Shown here: piece by piece, positions 16,994-25,587 of the stretch
Numbering within the stretch: position 1 is the stretch's first letter
Layout of the letters: every line of letters begins with the position of its first letter
NCBI GenBank assembly: GCA_016188115.1
Contig: JACPIK010000002.1
Location: 806,077 to 870,076 of the forward strand
Origin: Candidatus Woesearchaeota archaeon
Lineage (GTDB): Archaea; Nanobdellota; Nanobdellia; Woesearchaeales; GW2011-AR9
Length of the DNA: 64,000 nucleotides
Direction: 5' to 3'
Made by a program: the position numbers and the translations under genes
Notes under the pieces: generated by a model
The model's database searches: none
Told to the model about the DNA's origin: nothing
Seen by the model: only the letters and a program-made list of their open reading frames with translations

Positions 16994-18827
16994 ATACTCC
17001 AAACGTCAACCTTACGAACTCTTCACGAAAGACTCACAGACATTCTTCCTCAATCTCAAAGAAGAACCAGTACAACGTATGCTTGACTTCGACTTCCTCT
17101 CTAAACGAACAACGCCAAGTATTGCTGCAATCATTCACTCTGGACGCCGAGGGTACCACAAAGCGTTTTTTGGAGCAACAGAGATCTTGCTTCCTATCTA
17201 TCCAACTCTGCACGAAGCAGTACAAAATCACCCAGCAATCGATTCCATCATTAACTTTGCATCCTTTCGCTCCGCGTATCAATCATCTAAAGAAGCCATT
17301 CTCACTCCATCAATCAAAACTATCACTATCGTTGCAGAAGGAATTCCTGAACGCCAAGTCAAAGAACTTATTGCAATCGCCAAAGAACATCACAAAACGA
17401 TCATTGGTCCAGCAACCGTTGGTGCACTTGTTGCAGGACAATTTCGTGTGGGCCATGCTGGTGGAATGATTGAAAACATTCTCAAAGCAAAACTCTACCG
17501 ACCAGGCAGCGTAGGATATGTCTCTAAATCTGGCGGCATGATGAATGAGATGTTTCATATCATTTCACGCGCCACAGATGGAATCTATGAAGGAGTGGCG
17601 ATTGGAGGAGATGTGTTTCCAGGTTCAACCCTTCTTGATCACATTCTACGTTTTGAACAAAATCCCAATATCAAAATGATCATTGCGCTTGGCGAACTGG
17701 GTGGACGTGCTGAATACGAAATTATTGAAGCAAAACAACAAAAGAAAATTACCAAACCAATTGTGATGTGGGTTTCGGGAACCTGTGCAAACCTTTTTCC
17801 TTTCTCAGTGCAATTTGGTCACGCTGGCGCCAAAGCCAATAAAGACGAGGAAACAGCGCAAGCAAAAAACAAAGCGCTCAAAAACGCAGGGATTACCGTA
17901 CCTGAAAATTTTGAATCATTTGAAGCGACGATCCATAAAGTATATAACGAGCTAGTGCTGCAAAAAAAGATCATGCCTAAAACAGAAACACAACCTCCTG
18001 CTATTCCGCAAGACTACAATCAACTTGTAAAACAAGGATTAGTACGCAGACCTTCATCATTTACATCAACCATTTCAGATGATCGCGGCGATGAACCAAC
18101 GTATAATAAAATCCCTATTTCTACCGTTGTGGAAAAAAACCTGAGTGTAGGAGATGTTATTGGTTTGCTCTGGTTCAAAAAACAATTGCCACCATACTTT
18201 AGCAAGTTTCTTAGCGAATGTATTATTCTATGTGCCGATCACGGACCAGCTGTTGCGACAGCACATAACGCCATGGTTGCTGCACGCGCGGGAAAAGATG
18301 TCATTAGCTCATTGATTGCCGGATTAAGCACCATCGGTCCAGTGCATGGTGGCGCGATTGACGATGCTGTAAAATATTTCAAAGATGCAGTTGATCGCAA
18401 ACTCACCCCCGCAGTATTCATCGAAGAAATGAAACAAAAAGGCATTCGCATCCCCGGTATTGGACACCGTGTCAAATCTAAAAAGAATCCTGACAAACGT
18501 GTTGAGTTACTCAAAGATTTTGCCAAAAAGAACTTTCCACAAACAAAATATTTGCAATACGCATTAAGTGTTGAAGATGAAACAACCAAGAAAGCAGATT
18601 CTTTAATTCTCAATGTTGATGGCACTATCGCTGCGCTCTTCTTAGATGTGCTTGAAGGATCAAAATTATTCTCGGATGATGAAATTAAAGATATTGTTGC
18701 AGTGGGGTATATGAATGGAATTTTTGCAGTCTCACGTAGTATTGGCATCATTGGACATATTCTTGATCAGAAAAGATTAGGCGAAGGCTTGTATCGCCAT
18801 CCCACAGATGATATTTGTTATTTGTAA
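16956..18827 (+). CDS. ATP-citrate lyase, citryl-CoA synthetase/lyase (large) subunit
   Basis: A 623-residue subunit matching the C-terminal half of eukaryotic ATP-citrate lyase. It contains RMLDFDF, the CoA-binding YRPGSVGYVSKSGGM, the phospho-histidine loop QFGHAGAKAN (His289), and a citrate-synthase-like domain with CADHGPAV (His429), GIGHRVKS (His504) and LNVDG (Asp555), so every catalytic residue expected is present. It probably supplies cytosolic acetyl-CoA; use in a reductive TCA cycle cannot be judged from this window. The start is uncertain: ATG 16956 or ATG 16983, both inside structured element A, neither with a clear ribosome-binding site. The conserved domain begins near residue 39. 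Confidence 0.9.
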   Translation: MKTTTTSEKMLNKYSKRQPYELFTKDSQTFFLNLKEEPVQRMLDFDFLSKRTTPSIAAIIHSGRRGYHKAFFGATEILLPIYPTLHEAVQNHPAIDSIINFASFRSAYQSSKEAILTPSIKTITIVAEGIPERQVKELIAIAKEHHKTIIGPATVGALVAGQFRVGHAGGMIENILKAKLYRPGSVGYVSKSGGMMNEMFHIISRATDGIYEGVAIGGDVFPGSTLLDHILRFEQNPNIKMIIALGELGGRAEYEIIEAKQQKKITKPIVMWVSGTCANLFPFSVQFGHAGAKANKDEETAQAKNKALKNAGITVPENFESFEATIHKVYNELVLQKKIMPKTETQPPAIPQDYNQLVKQGLVRRPSSFTSTISDDRGDEPTYNKIPISTVVEKNLSVGDVIGLLWFKKQLPPYFSKFLSECIILCADHGPAVATAHNAMVAARAGKDVISSLIAGLSTIGPVHGGAIDDAVKYFKDAVDRKLTPAVFIEEMKQKGIRIPGIGHRVKSKKNPDKRVELLKDFAKKNFPQTKYLQYALSVEDETTKKADSLILNVDGTIAALFLDVLEGSKLFSDDEIKDIVAVGYMNGIFAVSRSIGIIGHILDQKRLGEGLYRHPTDDICYL

Positions 18828-18858
18828 GATTAACACCTAGATGTATATCTATAGAATT

Positions 18859-19311
18859 TTATTGTTTTAATTCCTCTTCAATCCTTTCCTTCAACAAACC
18901 AATATAAAGTGAGAATTGCAACGAAACTTCCTGCCAATCTTTTTGAGTAATTGGGGTTCCATAATAAGAAACACCATTACGTTTTGTCCTCACTTTTTCA
19001 AAAAAATCCCAGCTGATTTCAAGTGTTGGATGTTTAACACAAAGATATGAAAATAGACATAAGTGAGATTTTACTTTTATCTTATCAAAGAGAATGTACG
19101 CTTCAGTAAGTTGATGCAGGACATCATAACTAATAATATACGCATTGACCCAACGTTTCTTCGTAACTAAATCTTTAACATCTTGATATCGATCAATTGC
19201 ACCATCTATAAAAGATTTAATTCTTTCTTTCTCGAGTTCTGCCTTTGGAACAATTTCTCCTTGAGTAAGACAAATATCATACGCTTCTTCAACTGTTTTA
19301 TACTGCCGCAT
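18859..19311 (-). CDS. HEPN-domain protein (partner of MNT nucleotidyltransferase)
   Basis: A 150-residue all-helical protein encoded directly after a minimal nucleotidyltransferase, with a 14 bp overlap: the classic order of HEPN/MNT toxin-antitoxin modules. HEPN toxins are ribonucleases with an R-x4-6-H motif. Here the expected place reads RTKRNGVSYYG, with Arg111-Asn112 and Tyr116/Tyr117 but no His, so the RNase motif is degenerate, as in some HEPN proteins that only bind. The helices at about 30-80 include YIISYDVLHQLTEAYILF. The call rests mainly on gene order and fold pattern. Confidence 0.65.
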   Translation of the reverse strand: MRQYKTVEEAYDICLTQGEIVPKAELEKERIKSFIDGAIDRYQDVKDLVTKKRWVNAYIISYDVLHQLTEAYILFDKIKVKSHLCLFSYLCVKHPTLEISWDFFEKVRTKRNGVSYYGTPITQKDWQEVSLQFSLYIGLLKERIEEELKQ

Positions 19312-19840
19312 TCTTAATTACCTCAAGAGGGATGTTTCCTTTTATGGTCATTCCTTTTAGAATGTTTCGCAGTAATGGACCCCCCATCTTTGTAAGATCT
19401 TTCTGATTCCTTGCGGAAAATATCTGTATCTCACGTTTAAGCTTTGCAGCAAATCTGCCTACCAAAACTTCATCAACATCACCGTATACAAAAAGATCAA
19501 TATCACTTCCCTCGTGCCAATCCCAACGGGCAAAGCTGCCAAAAAGAATAACACTATCAGTCTTCTCAAGAGAGACAAGATAGTCTAAAAGACCTACTTC
19601 ATGAAGCGCAGTAAGTCCAAAAAATCTTTTAGAATTTTGATAGTGTGGTTCCTCATAATTTGCAACATAATACGGCATCTTGCCAGCCGGTTTAACTCGC
19701 TTCACTAATCTTTCAGCCTGTAGCTTCTTGAGCCACTCATTGGTTTGAGCTCGACTTAATCCACATTTTTTTAATAACCCTTCAAAGTGCCATTGCTTGG
19801 TGGGATGGTTGAAAAACAGCTCTTTCATTGAAGTCTTCAT
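19298..19840 (-). CDS. MNT-type nucleotidyltransferase with N-terminal winged helix
   Basis: A 180-residue protein with a winged-helix-like N-terminus (residues about 5-60, including GLSRAQTNEWLKKLQAERLVKR) and a minimal nucleotidyltransferase domain holding GSFARWDWHEGSDIDLFV, a perfect GS-x10-DxD motif (Gly101, Asp113, Asp115). In HEPN/MNT pairs this enzyme is the antitoxin that modifies the HEPN toxin with AMP. The fused DNA-binding domain suggests it also represses its own operon, and a palindrome lies between its TATA box and start codon (19843-19863). Confidence 0.75.
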   Translation of the reverse strand: MKTSMKELFFNHPTKQWHFEGLLKKCGLSRAQTNEWLKKLQAERLVKRVKPAGKMPYYVANYEEPHYQNSKRFFGLTALHEVGLLDYLVSLEKTDSVILFGSFARWDWHEGSDIDLFVYGDVDEVLVGRFAAKLKREIQIFSARNQKDLTKMGGPLLRNILKGMTIKGNIPLEVIKNAAV

Positions 19841-19842
19841 TT

Positions 19843-19863
19843 TAGTACGGTTAAACCATACTA
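19843..19863. promoter_or_regulatory. Palindromic operator of the HEPN/MNT operon
   Basis: A 21 bp near-palindrome, TAGTA-N-GGTT-N-AACC-N-TACTA, lies between the TATA box and the leaderless start ATG 19840. Both half-sites match fully apart from the three spacer positions. A dimer bound here would block transcription initiation, in line with autoregulation by the winged-helix MNT protein. Confidence 0.6.
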
Positions 19864-19874
19864 TTTTTATAAAG
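19863..19874 (-). promoter_or_regulatory. TATA box of the HEPN/MNT operon
   Basis: CTTTATAAAAAT on the minus strand, centred about 29 bp before ATG 19840; it abuts the palindromic operator. Confidence 0.6.
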
Positions 19875-19891
19875 ATTGTGATTCAGAAAAG

Positions 19892-19899
19892 TTTAAATA
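19892..19899 (+). promoter_or_regulatory. TATA box of the coiled-coil orphan gene
   Basis: TTTAAATA centred about 28 bp before ATG 19924; leaderless start. Confidence 0.55.
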
Positions 19900-19923
19900 C
19901 ATTTTTCTGAACTTAAGATATTT

Positions 19924-20613
19924 ATGGGAATCTTAGGTAAAGACGCAAAGGCTTGGAAAGAACTTGAAAAAAAGGAGATAGGAAGAATTCTTGCTGAAGC
20001 TAAAACTCTTACTGAAGATGTATCGGGGATTACAACAGTTCTCAAAGATATTGAGGGTGTAGCAAAAAACTTAGGGACAGACTGGCAGAAAATAGAGAAT
20101 GGTCTTCAAGGGTTAAAAGATCGAAAAAGGAACGCACATGTTATTGTCGCTGCTGCGAGAGAAAGATTATTCCCACTTGTAAGTAAGTTGCGTAGTGACT
20201 TACGTAAATTAGATGAGTATTCTAGAACCCTCGAGAAAATTGAAGGCCATTTAGCTCCTATCTCTTATAAGGTAATTATAAAATTCGACTCTGGAGAAAG
20301 TCTCTCACCTACCAATGTACCTGAACCAATAGAATACCATAGTTTACTCCCCGGACAAAAGATAAACTTCGCATTAAAACAAACATTTTCTGGTAGTCAG
20401 CCTATGCCACTACGAATTATAAACCTGGAGTTCCAAACAGATGAAGTAATATTAACCCCTAATACGAGAATTTACGTCAAAGTAAATGGTGAAGAACTAA
20501 ATAAAAGTATTAAATTAAAATGGGGTGTTAATAAAATAACCAGTACATACTCGGGTTTTTCTGGCTCATTTGAAATCGAAGAAGCCACGATTCAAATTGA
20601 AAGAATGACCTAG
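19924..20613 (+). CDS. Coiled-coil plus beta-domain protein, unknown
   Basis: A 229-residue soluble protein I do not recognise. The first half (to about residue 115) is charged and helical with heptad-like spacing, suggesting a coiled coil. The second half is beta-rich, with YKVIIKFDSGES, LRIINLEFQTDEVILTPNTRIYVKVNG and a final FEIEEATIQIERM. No signal peptide or membrane segment is seen. It is transcribed divergently from the HEPN/MNT operon, whose TATA box is about 20 bp away, so the two may share regulation. Confidence 0.5.
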   Translation: MGILGKDAKAWKELEKKEIGRILAEAKTLTEDVSGITTVLKDIEGVAKNLGTDWQKIENGLQGLKDRKRNAHVIVAAARERLFPLVSKLRSDLRKLDEYSRTLEKIEGHLAPISYKVIIKFDSGESLSPTNVPEPIEYHSLLPGQKINFALKQTFSGSQPMPLRIINLEFQTDEVILTPNTRIYVKVNGEELNKSIKLKWGVNKITSTYSGFSGSFEIEEATIQIERMT

Positions 20614-20768
20614 AAAGTAAATAGATCGGTTACTTAAAAGAAGCTCTTCTAGAAAGTCTCGAAAAAATACAAAAAAGAGAAATTACGAGATCTTCACAAA
20701 TTATTCTCATTCGAGTTATACATCCCCTCATTTACGCTGCCTCAATACGCATAACGCACCACAACAAG

Positions 20769-20777
20769 TTTTATAAA
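20769..20777 (+). promoter_or_regulatory. TATA box of the AglB operon
   Basis: TTTTATAAA centred about 29-30 bp before the GTG at 20803, supporting that GTG as a leaderless start. The 189 bp gap upstream (20614-20802) holds nothing else I can identify. Confidence 0.6.
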
Positions 20778-20802
20778 CCAACCTCCTCACAAATCCCACA
20801 AG

Positions 20803-23643
20803 GTGGACAAGCAACATTCAGAGCATTCTCAGACAGAACATAAAACCGATGAAAAGAAAGACGATTTCTCCCTAGATGTAAAAAGCATAGGCAAGAAAAT
20901 CACTTCATTATTTTCATCAGACACCGTTTCTGAAAAAAAAGAACATTTACCAACTCAACATCAAACTCACCAACCAACAACCCATCAAACACATCATGGA
21001 ACAAAATCAGATGAAACCGTTGATGTGAAAAACCTTTGGACAAAACACGCACGATGGATCATTCCTCTCTTTCTTATCCTTCTCGCATTTGGACTTTCAA
21101 CATTCTTCCGTATGCAAACATCAGAATTGCCAATAACGGATGAATGGGCGCGTCAAACTGTACATAACATGTATCGTAACCAAATTCAAACCCAAGTTGC
21201 AGCACAATATCCTAATCTGCCCCCGCAGAATCTTAACTCATTGGTAGATCAGGAATTCTCCAAAGCCATTGAACAAAATAAAGATCGCGTTGAACAAGAT
21301 ATCCAATTTCTCTCAGAACAATATCGTAGCCAGTACCAAGACGAAAAAGGCGACACTTATTTACTTGAAATCGACCCGTATCTATGGTATAGTGAAGCGC
21401 GAAATTATCTTGCCCATGGACATTTGGGAGATGAAATCAAAGATGGCGTTTCGTATTTTAGTTTACGTGACGGAAGAATTGACAAAAAAGTGTCAGTGCA
21501 ATTAAACCCGTATCTTGGAGCATATCTCTACCAATTCCTACACCTTTTTGATCGAGACATCAGTCTAATGCGTGCAATGTTCCTATTGCCCGTACTCTTG
21601 ATAGGCCTTTCATTAATCCCTGCATTTTTTATTGGACGAAAAATCGCCGGAAATGTAGGGGGATTTTTTGCAGCAACAATCCTTGCAATTAATGGAGCAC
21701 TCTTAGTACGTACTCCTGCTGGTTTCTCCGATACCGACTCATTTAACATCTTATTTCCTCTCCTTGCCGTTTGGCTCTTTATCGAAAGTTACAGCACGCA
21801 AAAAAGAACCTATCGTATCGCCCTTGCAGCTCTTACTGGCCTTACCATTGCTGTACATTCCGCTGCTTGGACAGGATGGTGGTATTCATTCTTATTTATC
21901 ATTGCAGCCATCGCATTAGAATCAGCAATTTGGTTTGCAACCCATCGCAACCAGAGAAATCTTTTCAAAGAAAATATCATTCAAAGAGCAACAATTTTAG
22001 GAACAATCATTCTCACCACAGGAATTTTTGTCACACTATTTCAAAACTTTACACTTTTTATACGAGCATTCGTTCGCCCGATTCAATTTATCACACTTAA
22101 AGAAGTGGGTATCAAAAGCATTTGGCCAAACGTCTTAACCACCGTTGCCGAATTTAACACAGTTTCATTTGATAGTATTATCAACTCATTAGGTGGCAAA
22201 TTTTTCTTTGCCTTAGCAATATTTGGTATCTGCACTGTTATCTGGCATGCTTTCAAACAACATAAAGCAGAACGCCATTTTGCCATCACTGCTATTGTCA
22301 TTTTAATCTGGTTTGCCGGAACAACATATGCATCAACAAAAGGTGTTCGCTTTGGCATTCTCATGGCCCCTGCATTTGCTCTTGCTGTTGGCTTTGCCAT
22401 GGGTTTCATTTATACCTGGGTACGCAACTGGCTTGAAAAAGAAATGCATCTACCCAAGATTGCCAGTATTGTTATTGTCAGTGTTATGCTGTTACTCACA
22501 CTCATTAGTCCATTAAGTACAGCGTATGATCTTAGTCGTAGCCTTACCCCAAATATTAATGATACATGGGTAAATCTTCTTACTAAAATAAAAAATGAAG
22601 GACCAAGTGCGATTATTACCAGTTGGTGGGATTTTGGACACTGGTTCTATAGCATCTCTGAACGTATGGTTACTTTTGATGGAGGAGATCAAGGCGAACG
22701 TATTCATTGGGTAGGAAAAGCGCTTCTCACCAGCAATCAGGCTGAATCAGTGGGAATACTACGCATGCTTAACTGCGCACAAGAAACTGCACCACACAAA
22801 TTAGATGAATACACCCAAGATAGTCTCAAGTCTATTTCGATCATCAACAAAGTTGTGCTCATCAAAGATCGAAATCTAGCAATCAAAAAATATCAAGAAT
22901 TTGGTCTCACATTAGAACAAGCGCAAGATATGCTCACTTACACGCATTGCGAAGATCTTATTCCCAATTATCTTATCACCTCTCAAGATATGATTGGTAA
23001 GAGTGGTGTGTGGGGGCATTTTGGTGCATGGGACTTTAGTCGTGCCACCATTTATCAAAATGTCAAAAAGCTTGAGACAAAAGAACAAGCAATACAATAC
23101 ATGAATAACTCATTTAAAATGAGCCTAGAACAAGCGCAGAAAAATTATCAAGAAATTCAAAGCACTAGTGGAGATCGTTGGATTGCTCCTTGGCCAAGCT
23201 ATATTAGCGGACCAAATGGCTGTGCCAGACCGAATAACGACACACTTCGTTGCCCAATAAATCTTCAAGGACAACGCGCAACAGTTCATGTAAATCTAAC
23301 AACCATGAACGCAACCATCATCGAAGCACCCGGACTAGTTCCCAACAGCATCGTGTATCCTACATCCACAGATATTCTTGAAAAAGAACTCACTGGAAAT
23401 AAAGCAGGATTCTCGGTTGTTCTTATTCCATCTGGAGAACAGTATGCCGCATTACTTGCCGACCCTCTCCAAGCAAATAGTATGTTTACTCGCCTTTTCT
23501 TCTTTGAAGGAAAAGGATTGTATTGCTTTGACAAATATGACGATGGTCGCCAAATTGATGGACAACGAATTTTAACCTGGAAAGTTGACTGGGAGTGTCA
23601 GAATGAAGCACTCAAGAAAGAGGCGAGTTCAAACAGAACATAG
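20803..23643 (+). CDS. aglB: Dolichyl-(di)phosphooligosaccharide-protein oligosaccharyltransferase (AglB/STT3)
   Basis: AglB transfers a lipid-linked glycan to Asn of exported proteins. This 946-residue protein has a cytoplasmic His/Gln/Thr-rich N-terminus (residues 1-80, unusual), then about 13 membrane segments. The first outer loop has DPYLWYSEARNYL and the second GFSDTDSFN (DxD), both metal-binding acidic motifs. The soluble catalytic domain opens with SWWDFGHWFY near residue 608, the WWDxGxW signature that binds the acceptor Ser/Thr. Length is typical of archaeal AglB. The likely acceptors are surface proteins, and the neighbouring genes supply the glycan. The FkbM gene follows after 3 bp. 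Confidence 0.92.
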   Translation: MDKQHSEHSQTEHKTDEKKDDFSLDVKSIGKKITSLFSSDTVSEKKEHLPTQHQTHQPTTHQTHHGTKSDETVDVKNLWTKHARWIIPLFLILLAFGLSTFFRMQTSELPITDEWARQTVHNMYRNQIQTQVAAQYPNLPPQNLNSLVDQEFSKAIEQNKDRVEQDIQFLSEQYRSQYQDEKGDTYLLEIDPYLWYSEARNYLAHGHLGDEIKDGVSYFSLRDGRIDKKVSVQLNPYLGAYLYQFLHLFDRDISLMRAMFLLPVLLIGLSLIPAFFIGRKIAGNVGGFFAATILAINGALLVRTPAGFSDTDSFNILFPLLAVWLFIESYSTQKRTYRIALAALTGLTIAVHSAAWTGWWYSFLFIIAAIALESAIWFATHRNQRNLFKENIIQRATILGTIILTTGIFVTLFQNFTLFIRAFVRPIQFITLKEVGIKSIWPNVLTTVAEFNTVSFDSIINSLGGKFFFALAIFGICTVIWHAFKQHKAERHFAITAIVILIWFAGTTYASTKGVRFGILMAPAFALAVGFAMGFIYTWVRNWLEKEMHLPKIASIVIVSVMLLLTLISPLSTAYDLSRSLTPNINDTWVNLLTKIKNEGPSAIITSWWDFGHWFYSISERMVTFDGGDQGERIHWVGKALLTSNQAESVGILRMLNCAQETAPHKLDEYTQDSLKSISIINKVVLIKDRNLAIKKYQEFGLTLEQAQDMLTYTHCEDLIPNYLITSQDMIGKSGVWGHFGAWDFSRATIYQNVKKLETKEQAIQYMNNSFKMSLEQAQKNYQEIQSTSGDRWIAPWPSYISGPNGCARPNNDTLRCPINLQGQRATVHVNLTTMNATIIEAPGLVPNSIVYPTSTDILEKELTGNKAGFSVVLIPSGEQYAALLADPLQANSMFTRLFFFEGKGLYCFDKYDDGRQIDGQRILTWKVDWECQNEALKKEASSNRT

Positions 23644-23646
23644 AAG

Positions 23647-24357
23647 ATGAAAAAAGTAAGATCCTATTTATTTCATAAAATAATATTTCCTTCAAAAACC
23701 TTCTTCTGGAAATGGATACACCCAAAAACAATCAAAAGAGAAGGAATTTTATTTAATATTCAGCCCGAGATTGTTCCGTATTATATTTATTCTAAAAATA
23801 CATTTAGTCGACTGTTGCCAATCTTTAACCAGCATGTGAATAGTAAATCAATAGTGGTAGATGTTGGTGCTTCTTTTGGTTTTTATAGCCTATATTGTGC
23901 TAAACACCTCCAAGCACAAAAAGTAATTGCAATAGAACCAACTTCAAAATCATTTGAATTACTTAACAAAAACATCAAAGATAACCAAACTACCAACATA
24001 GAACCAATAAGAACAGCCATAGGTGATACGAAAGGCGAAGTTGCATTATATCTTGACAAAACGTGTTTTGGAAATAACAGCCTTTCCATAAAAACAGATC
24101 AAAGCGAAATGGTATCTTTAAACAAATTAGATGATATAATTCCCCATGCAGATTTTATCAAAATCGACACCGAAGGATTTGAATATAAAGTAATTCAAGG
24201 TATGACACGTTTACTTAAAGAAAGTCGACCAGTCTTATTATTAGAGCTCGGACAAGACGCTGCACCAATCAATCTCCTACTCCAAGAACAGGAGTATGTT
24301 GCCACGACCAAAATTGGACATAATCAATTATTTTTACCCAAAGAGAAATTGACATAA
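23647..24357 (+). CDS. FkbM-family SAM-dependent methyltransferase
   Basis: A 236-residue Rossmann-fold methyltransferase. Motif I is VVDVGASFGFYSLY, followed by KVIAIEPTSKSFELLNKNI and the FkbM signature DFIKIDTEGFEYKVIQG. FkbM proteins O-methylate sugars or other small hydroxyls. Being 3 bp after aglB, it probably caps or decorates the N-linked glycan. It is followed by a 161 bp AT-rich gap with the promoter of the next operon. Confidence 0.85.
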   Translation: MKKVRSYLFHKIIFPSKTFFWKWIHPKTIKREGILFNIQPEIVPYYIYSKNTFSRLLPIFNQHVNSKSIVVDVGASFGFYSLYCAKHLQAQKVIAIEPTSKSFELLNKNIKDNQTTNIEPIRTAIGDTKGEVALYLDKTCFGNNSLSIKTDQSEMVSLNKLDDIIPHADFIKIDTEGFEYKVIQGMTRLLKESRPVLLLELGQDAAPINLLLQEQEYVATTKIGHNQLFLPKEKLT

Positions 24358-24487
24358 TTCACTAACATACTTTCAATACAACCAATCATCCTAGTTCTAT
24401 CATTTTGACATCTTAAAGTATACTTCACTATTTAAAGAAAACATTGAATATTTCTGCTTATTTGATTTAAACCTCCATTTCACAATG

Positions 24488-24495
24488 TTTATAAG
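24488..24495 (+). promoter_or_regulatory. TATA box of the DPM1-like operon
   Basis: TTTATAAG centred about 27 bp before ATG 24519. Confidence 0.6.
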
Positions 24496-24518
24496 CCGTC
24501 TTTTAGAGGAAGAATACT

Positions 24519-25175
24519 ATGGATTATGTGATTATTCCTGCTTATAACGAAGGAAAAAATATTGGACAAGTTCTTACTAAAACCGTTAAATACATCCCCT
24601 CAACACATATCATTGTCGTTGATGACGGCTCAAAAGATCACACCAGCCAGGAAGCGCAAAAGCATGATGTTATTACCCTACGCCACAATGTTAATCTTGG
24701 TAAAGGCGCAGCACTCAAAACCGGCTGCGATTATGCCCTTACTAAAGGAGCTACAAGAATAGTTGTTATGGATGCTGATGGCCAGCACGACCCAGCCCAT
24801 ATTCCCCATTTTTTTGAACTACTTGATTCACATGACATTATTTTTGGCAAACGCATCATTACCAAGAGCATGCCGTTTGTCTTTCGCTTCGGCAATACGT
24901 TTATAAATCAAGTTTTACGCGTACTCTACGGCATTAAAGTAGAAGATAGTCAATGTGGCTATCGTTCATTTAATGCAAATATTTATCCTAAAATTCGCTG
25001 GCGTGTAACAGATTATTTTATGGAAACTGAAATGATCGTTAATGCTGGAAAAGCAAAACTAACCCATACCCAATATCCTATTGAAACAATTTATGGCGAC
25101 CGTTACAAAGGAACAACGGTAATTGATGGTGTCAAAATCGTCTTAAAAATGATCGCATGGAGGATCTTTCGATGA
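24519..25175 (+). CDS. Dolichyl-phosphate mannose synthase-like glycosyltransferase (GT2)
   Basis: A 218-residue GT-A enzyme resembling Dpm1: YNEGKNIGQVL, VVDDGSKDHT, LGKGAALKTGCDYAL, VMDADGQHDP (DxD) and DSQCGYRSF are all present. There is no C-terminal membrane segment. It would load mannose, glucose or another hexose from a nucleotide sugar onto dolichyl phosphate in the cytoplasm. Its 19 bp overlap with a DUF2304 gene is a common pairing in archaea and bacteria, the small membrane protein probably anchoring the soluble enzyme. Confidence 0.85.
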   Translation: MDYVIIPAYNEGKNIGQVLTKTVKYIPSTHIIVVDDGSKDHTSQEAQKHDVITLRHNVNLGKGAALKTGCDYALTKGATRIVVMDADGQHDPAHIPHFFELLDSHDIIFGKRIITKSMPFVFRFGNTFINQVLRVLYGIKVEDSQCGYRSFNANIYPKIRWRVTDYFMETEMIVNAGKAKLTHTQYPIETIYGDRYKGTTVIDGVKIVLKMIAWRIFR

Positions 25176-25585
25176 GCACAACATTTTGGATTCAATTATT
25201 AGGAATTATTTTTGGCGTAGCCATGATGTATTTTACTTTTGTCAAATATAAACGCAAAGAAATTAGTAGTATAGAATGTAGTATTTGGATGGTGGGATGG
25301 ATTGTTCTTATCGCACTCGCCATCGTCCCATCAATTCTTGATGCCATCATTAAACCTCTCAATTTTTATCGTCGCCTTGATTTTTTTGTAGTAGTAGGAT
25401 TCTTTACCATTCTGGGTTTAGGTTTTTACAACTATAGCCTTGTAAAAAAAATGGAAAGAAAAATGGAACAACTTGTGCGTGAAACCGCAGTAGCGCACCC
25501 CCATACGCAGCACACCCACCATAAAGAAAGCAATAATAAAGAGATCAATAAAGAACCAAAAAACGACGAGAATGAGAATAGATAA
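25157..25585 (+). CDS. DUF2304 membrane protein
   Basis: A 142-residue protein with three membrane segments (about 5-25, 35-55, 70-90), a short KMERKMEQLVRETA helix and a His/Asn/Glu-rich hydrophilic tail. The pattern and its overlap with a Dpm1-like gene match DUF2304, whose members accompany dolichyl-phosphate sugar synthases. The precise role is unknown; membrane anchoring of the GT2 partner is likely. Confidence 0.7.
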   Translation: MEDLSMSTTFWIQLLGIIFGVAMMYFTFVKYKRKEISSIECSIWMVGWIVLIALAIVPSILDAIIKPLNFYRRLDFFVVVGFFTILGLGFYNYSLVKKMERKMEQLVRETAVAHPHTQHTHHKESNNKEINKEPKNDENENR

Positions 25586-25587
25586 AA

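Noticed and set aside
24405-24434. TTGACA followed after 18 bp by TATTTA, a possible bacterial sigma-70 promoter
   Set aside because: The -10 match is poor, and the downstream gene has a well-placed archaeal TATA box at 24488. A six-base match is expected many times in 64 kb.
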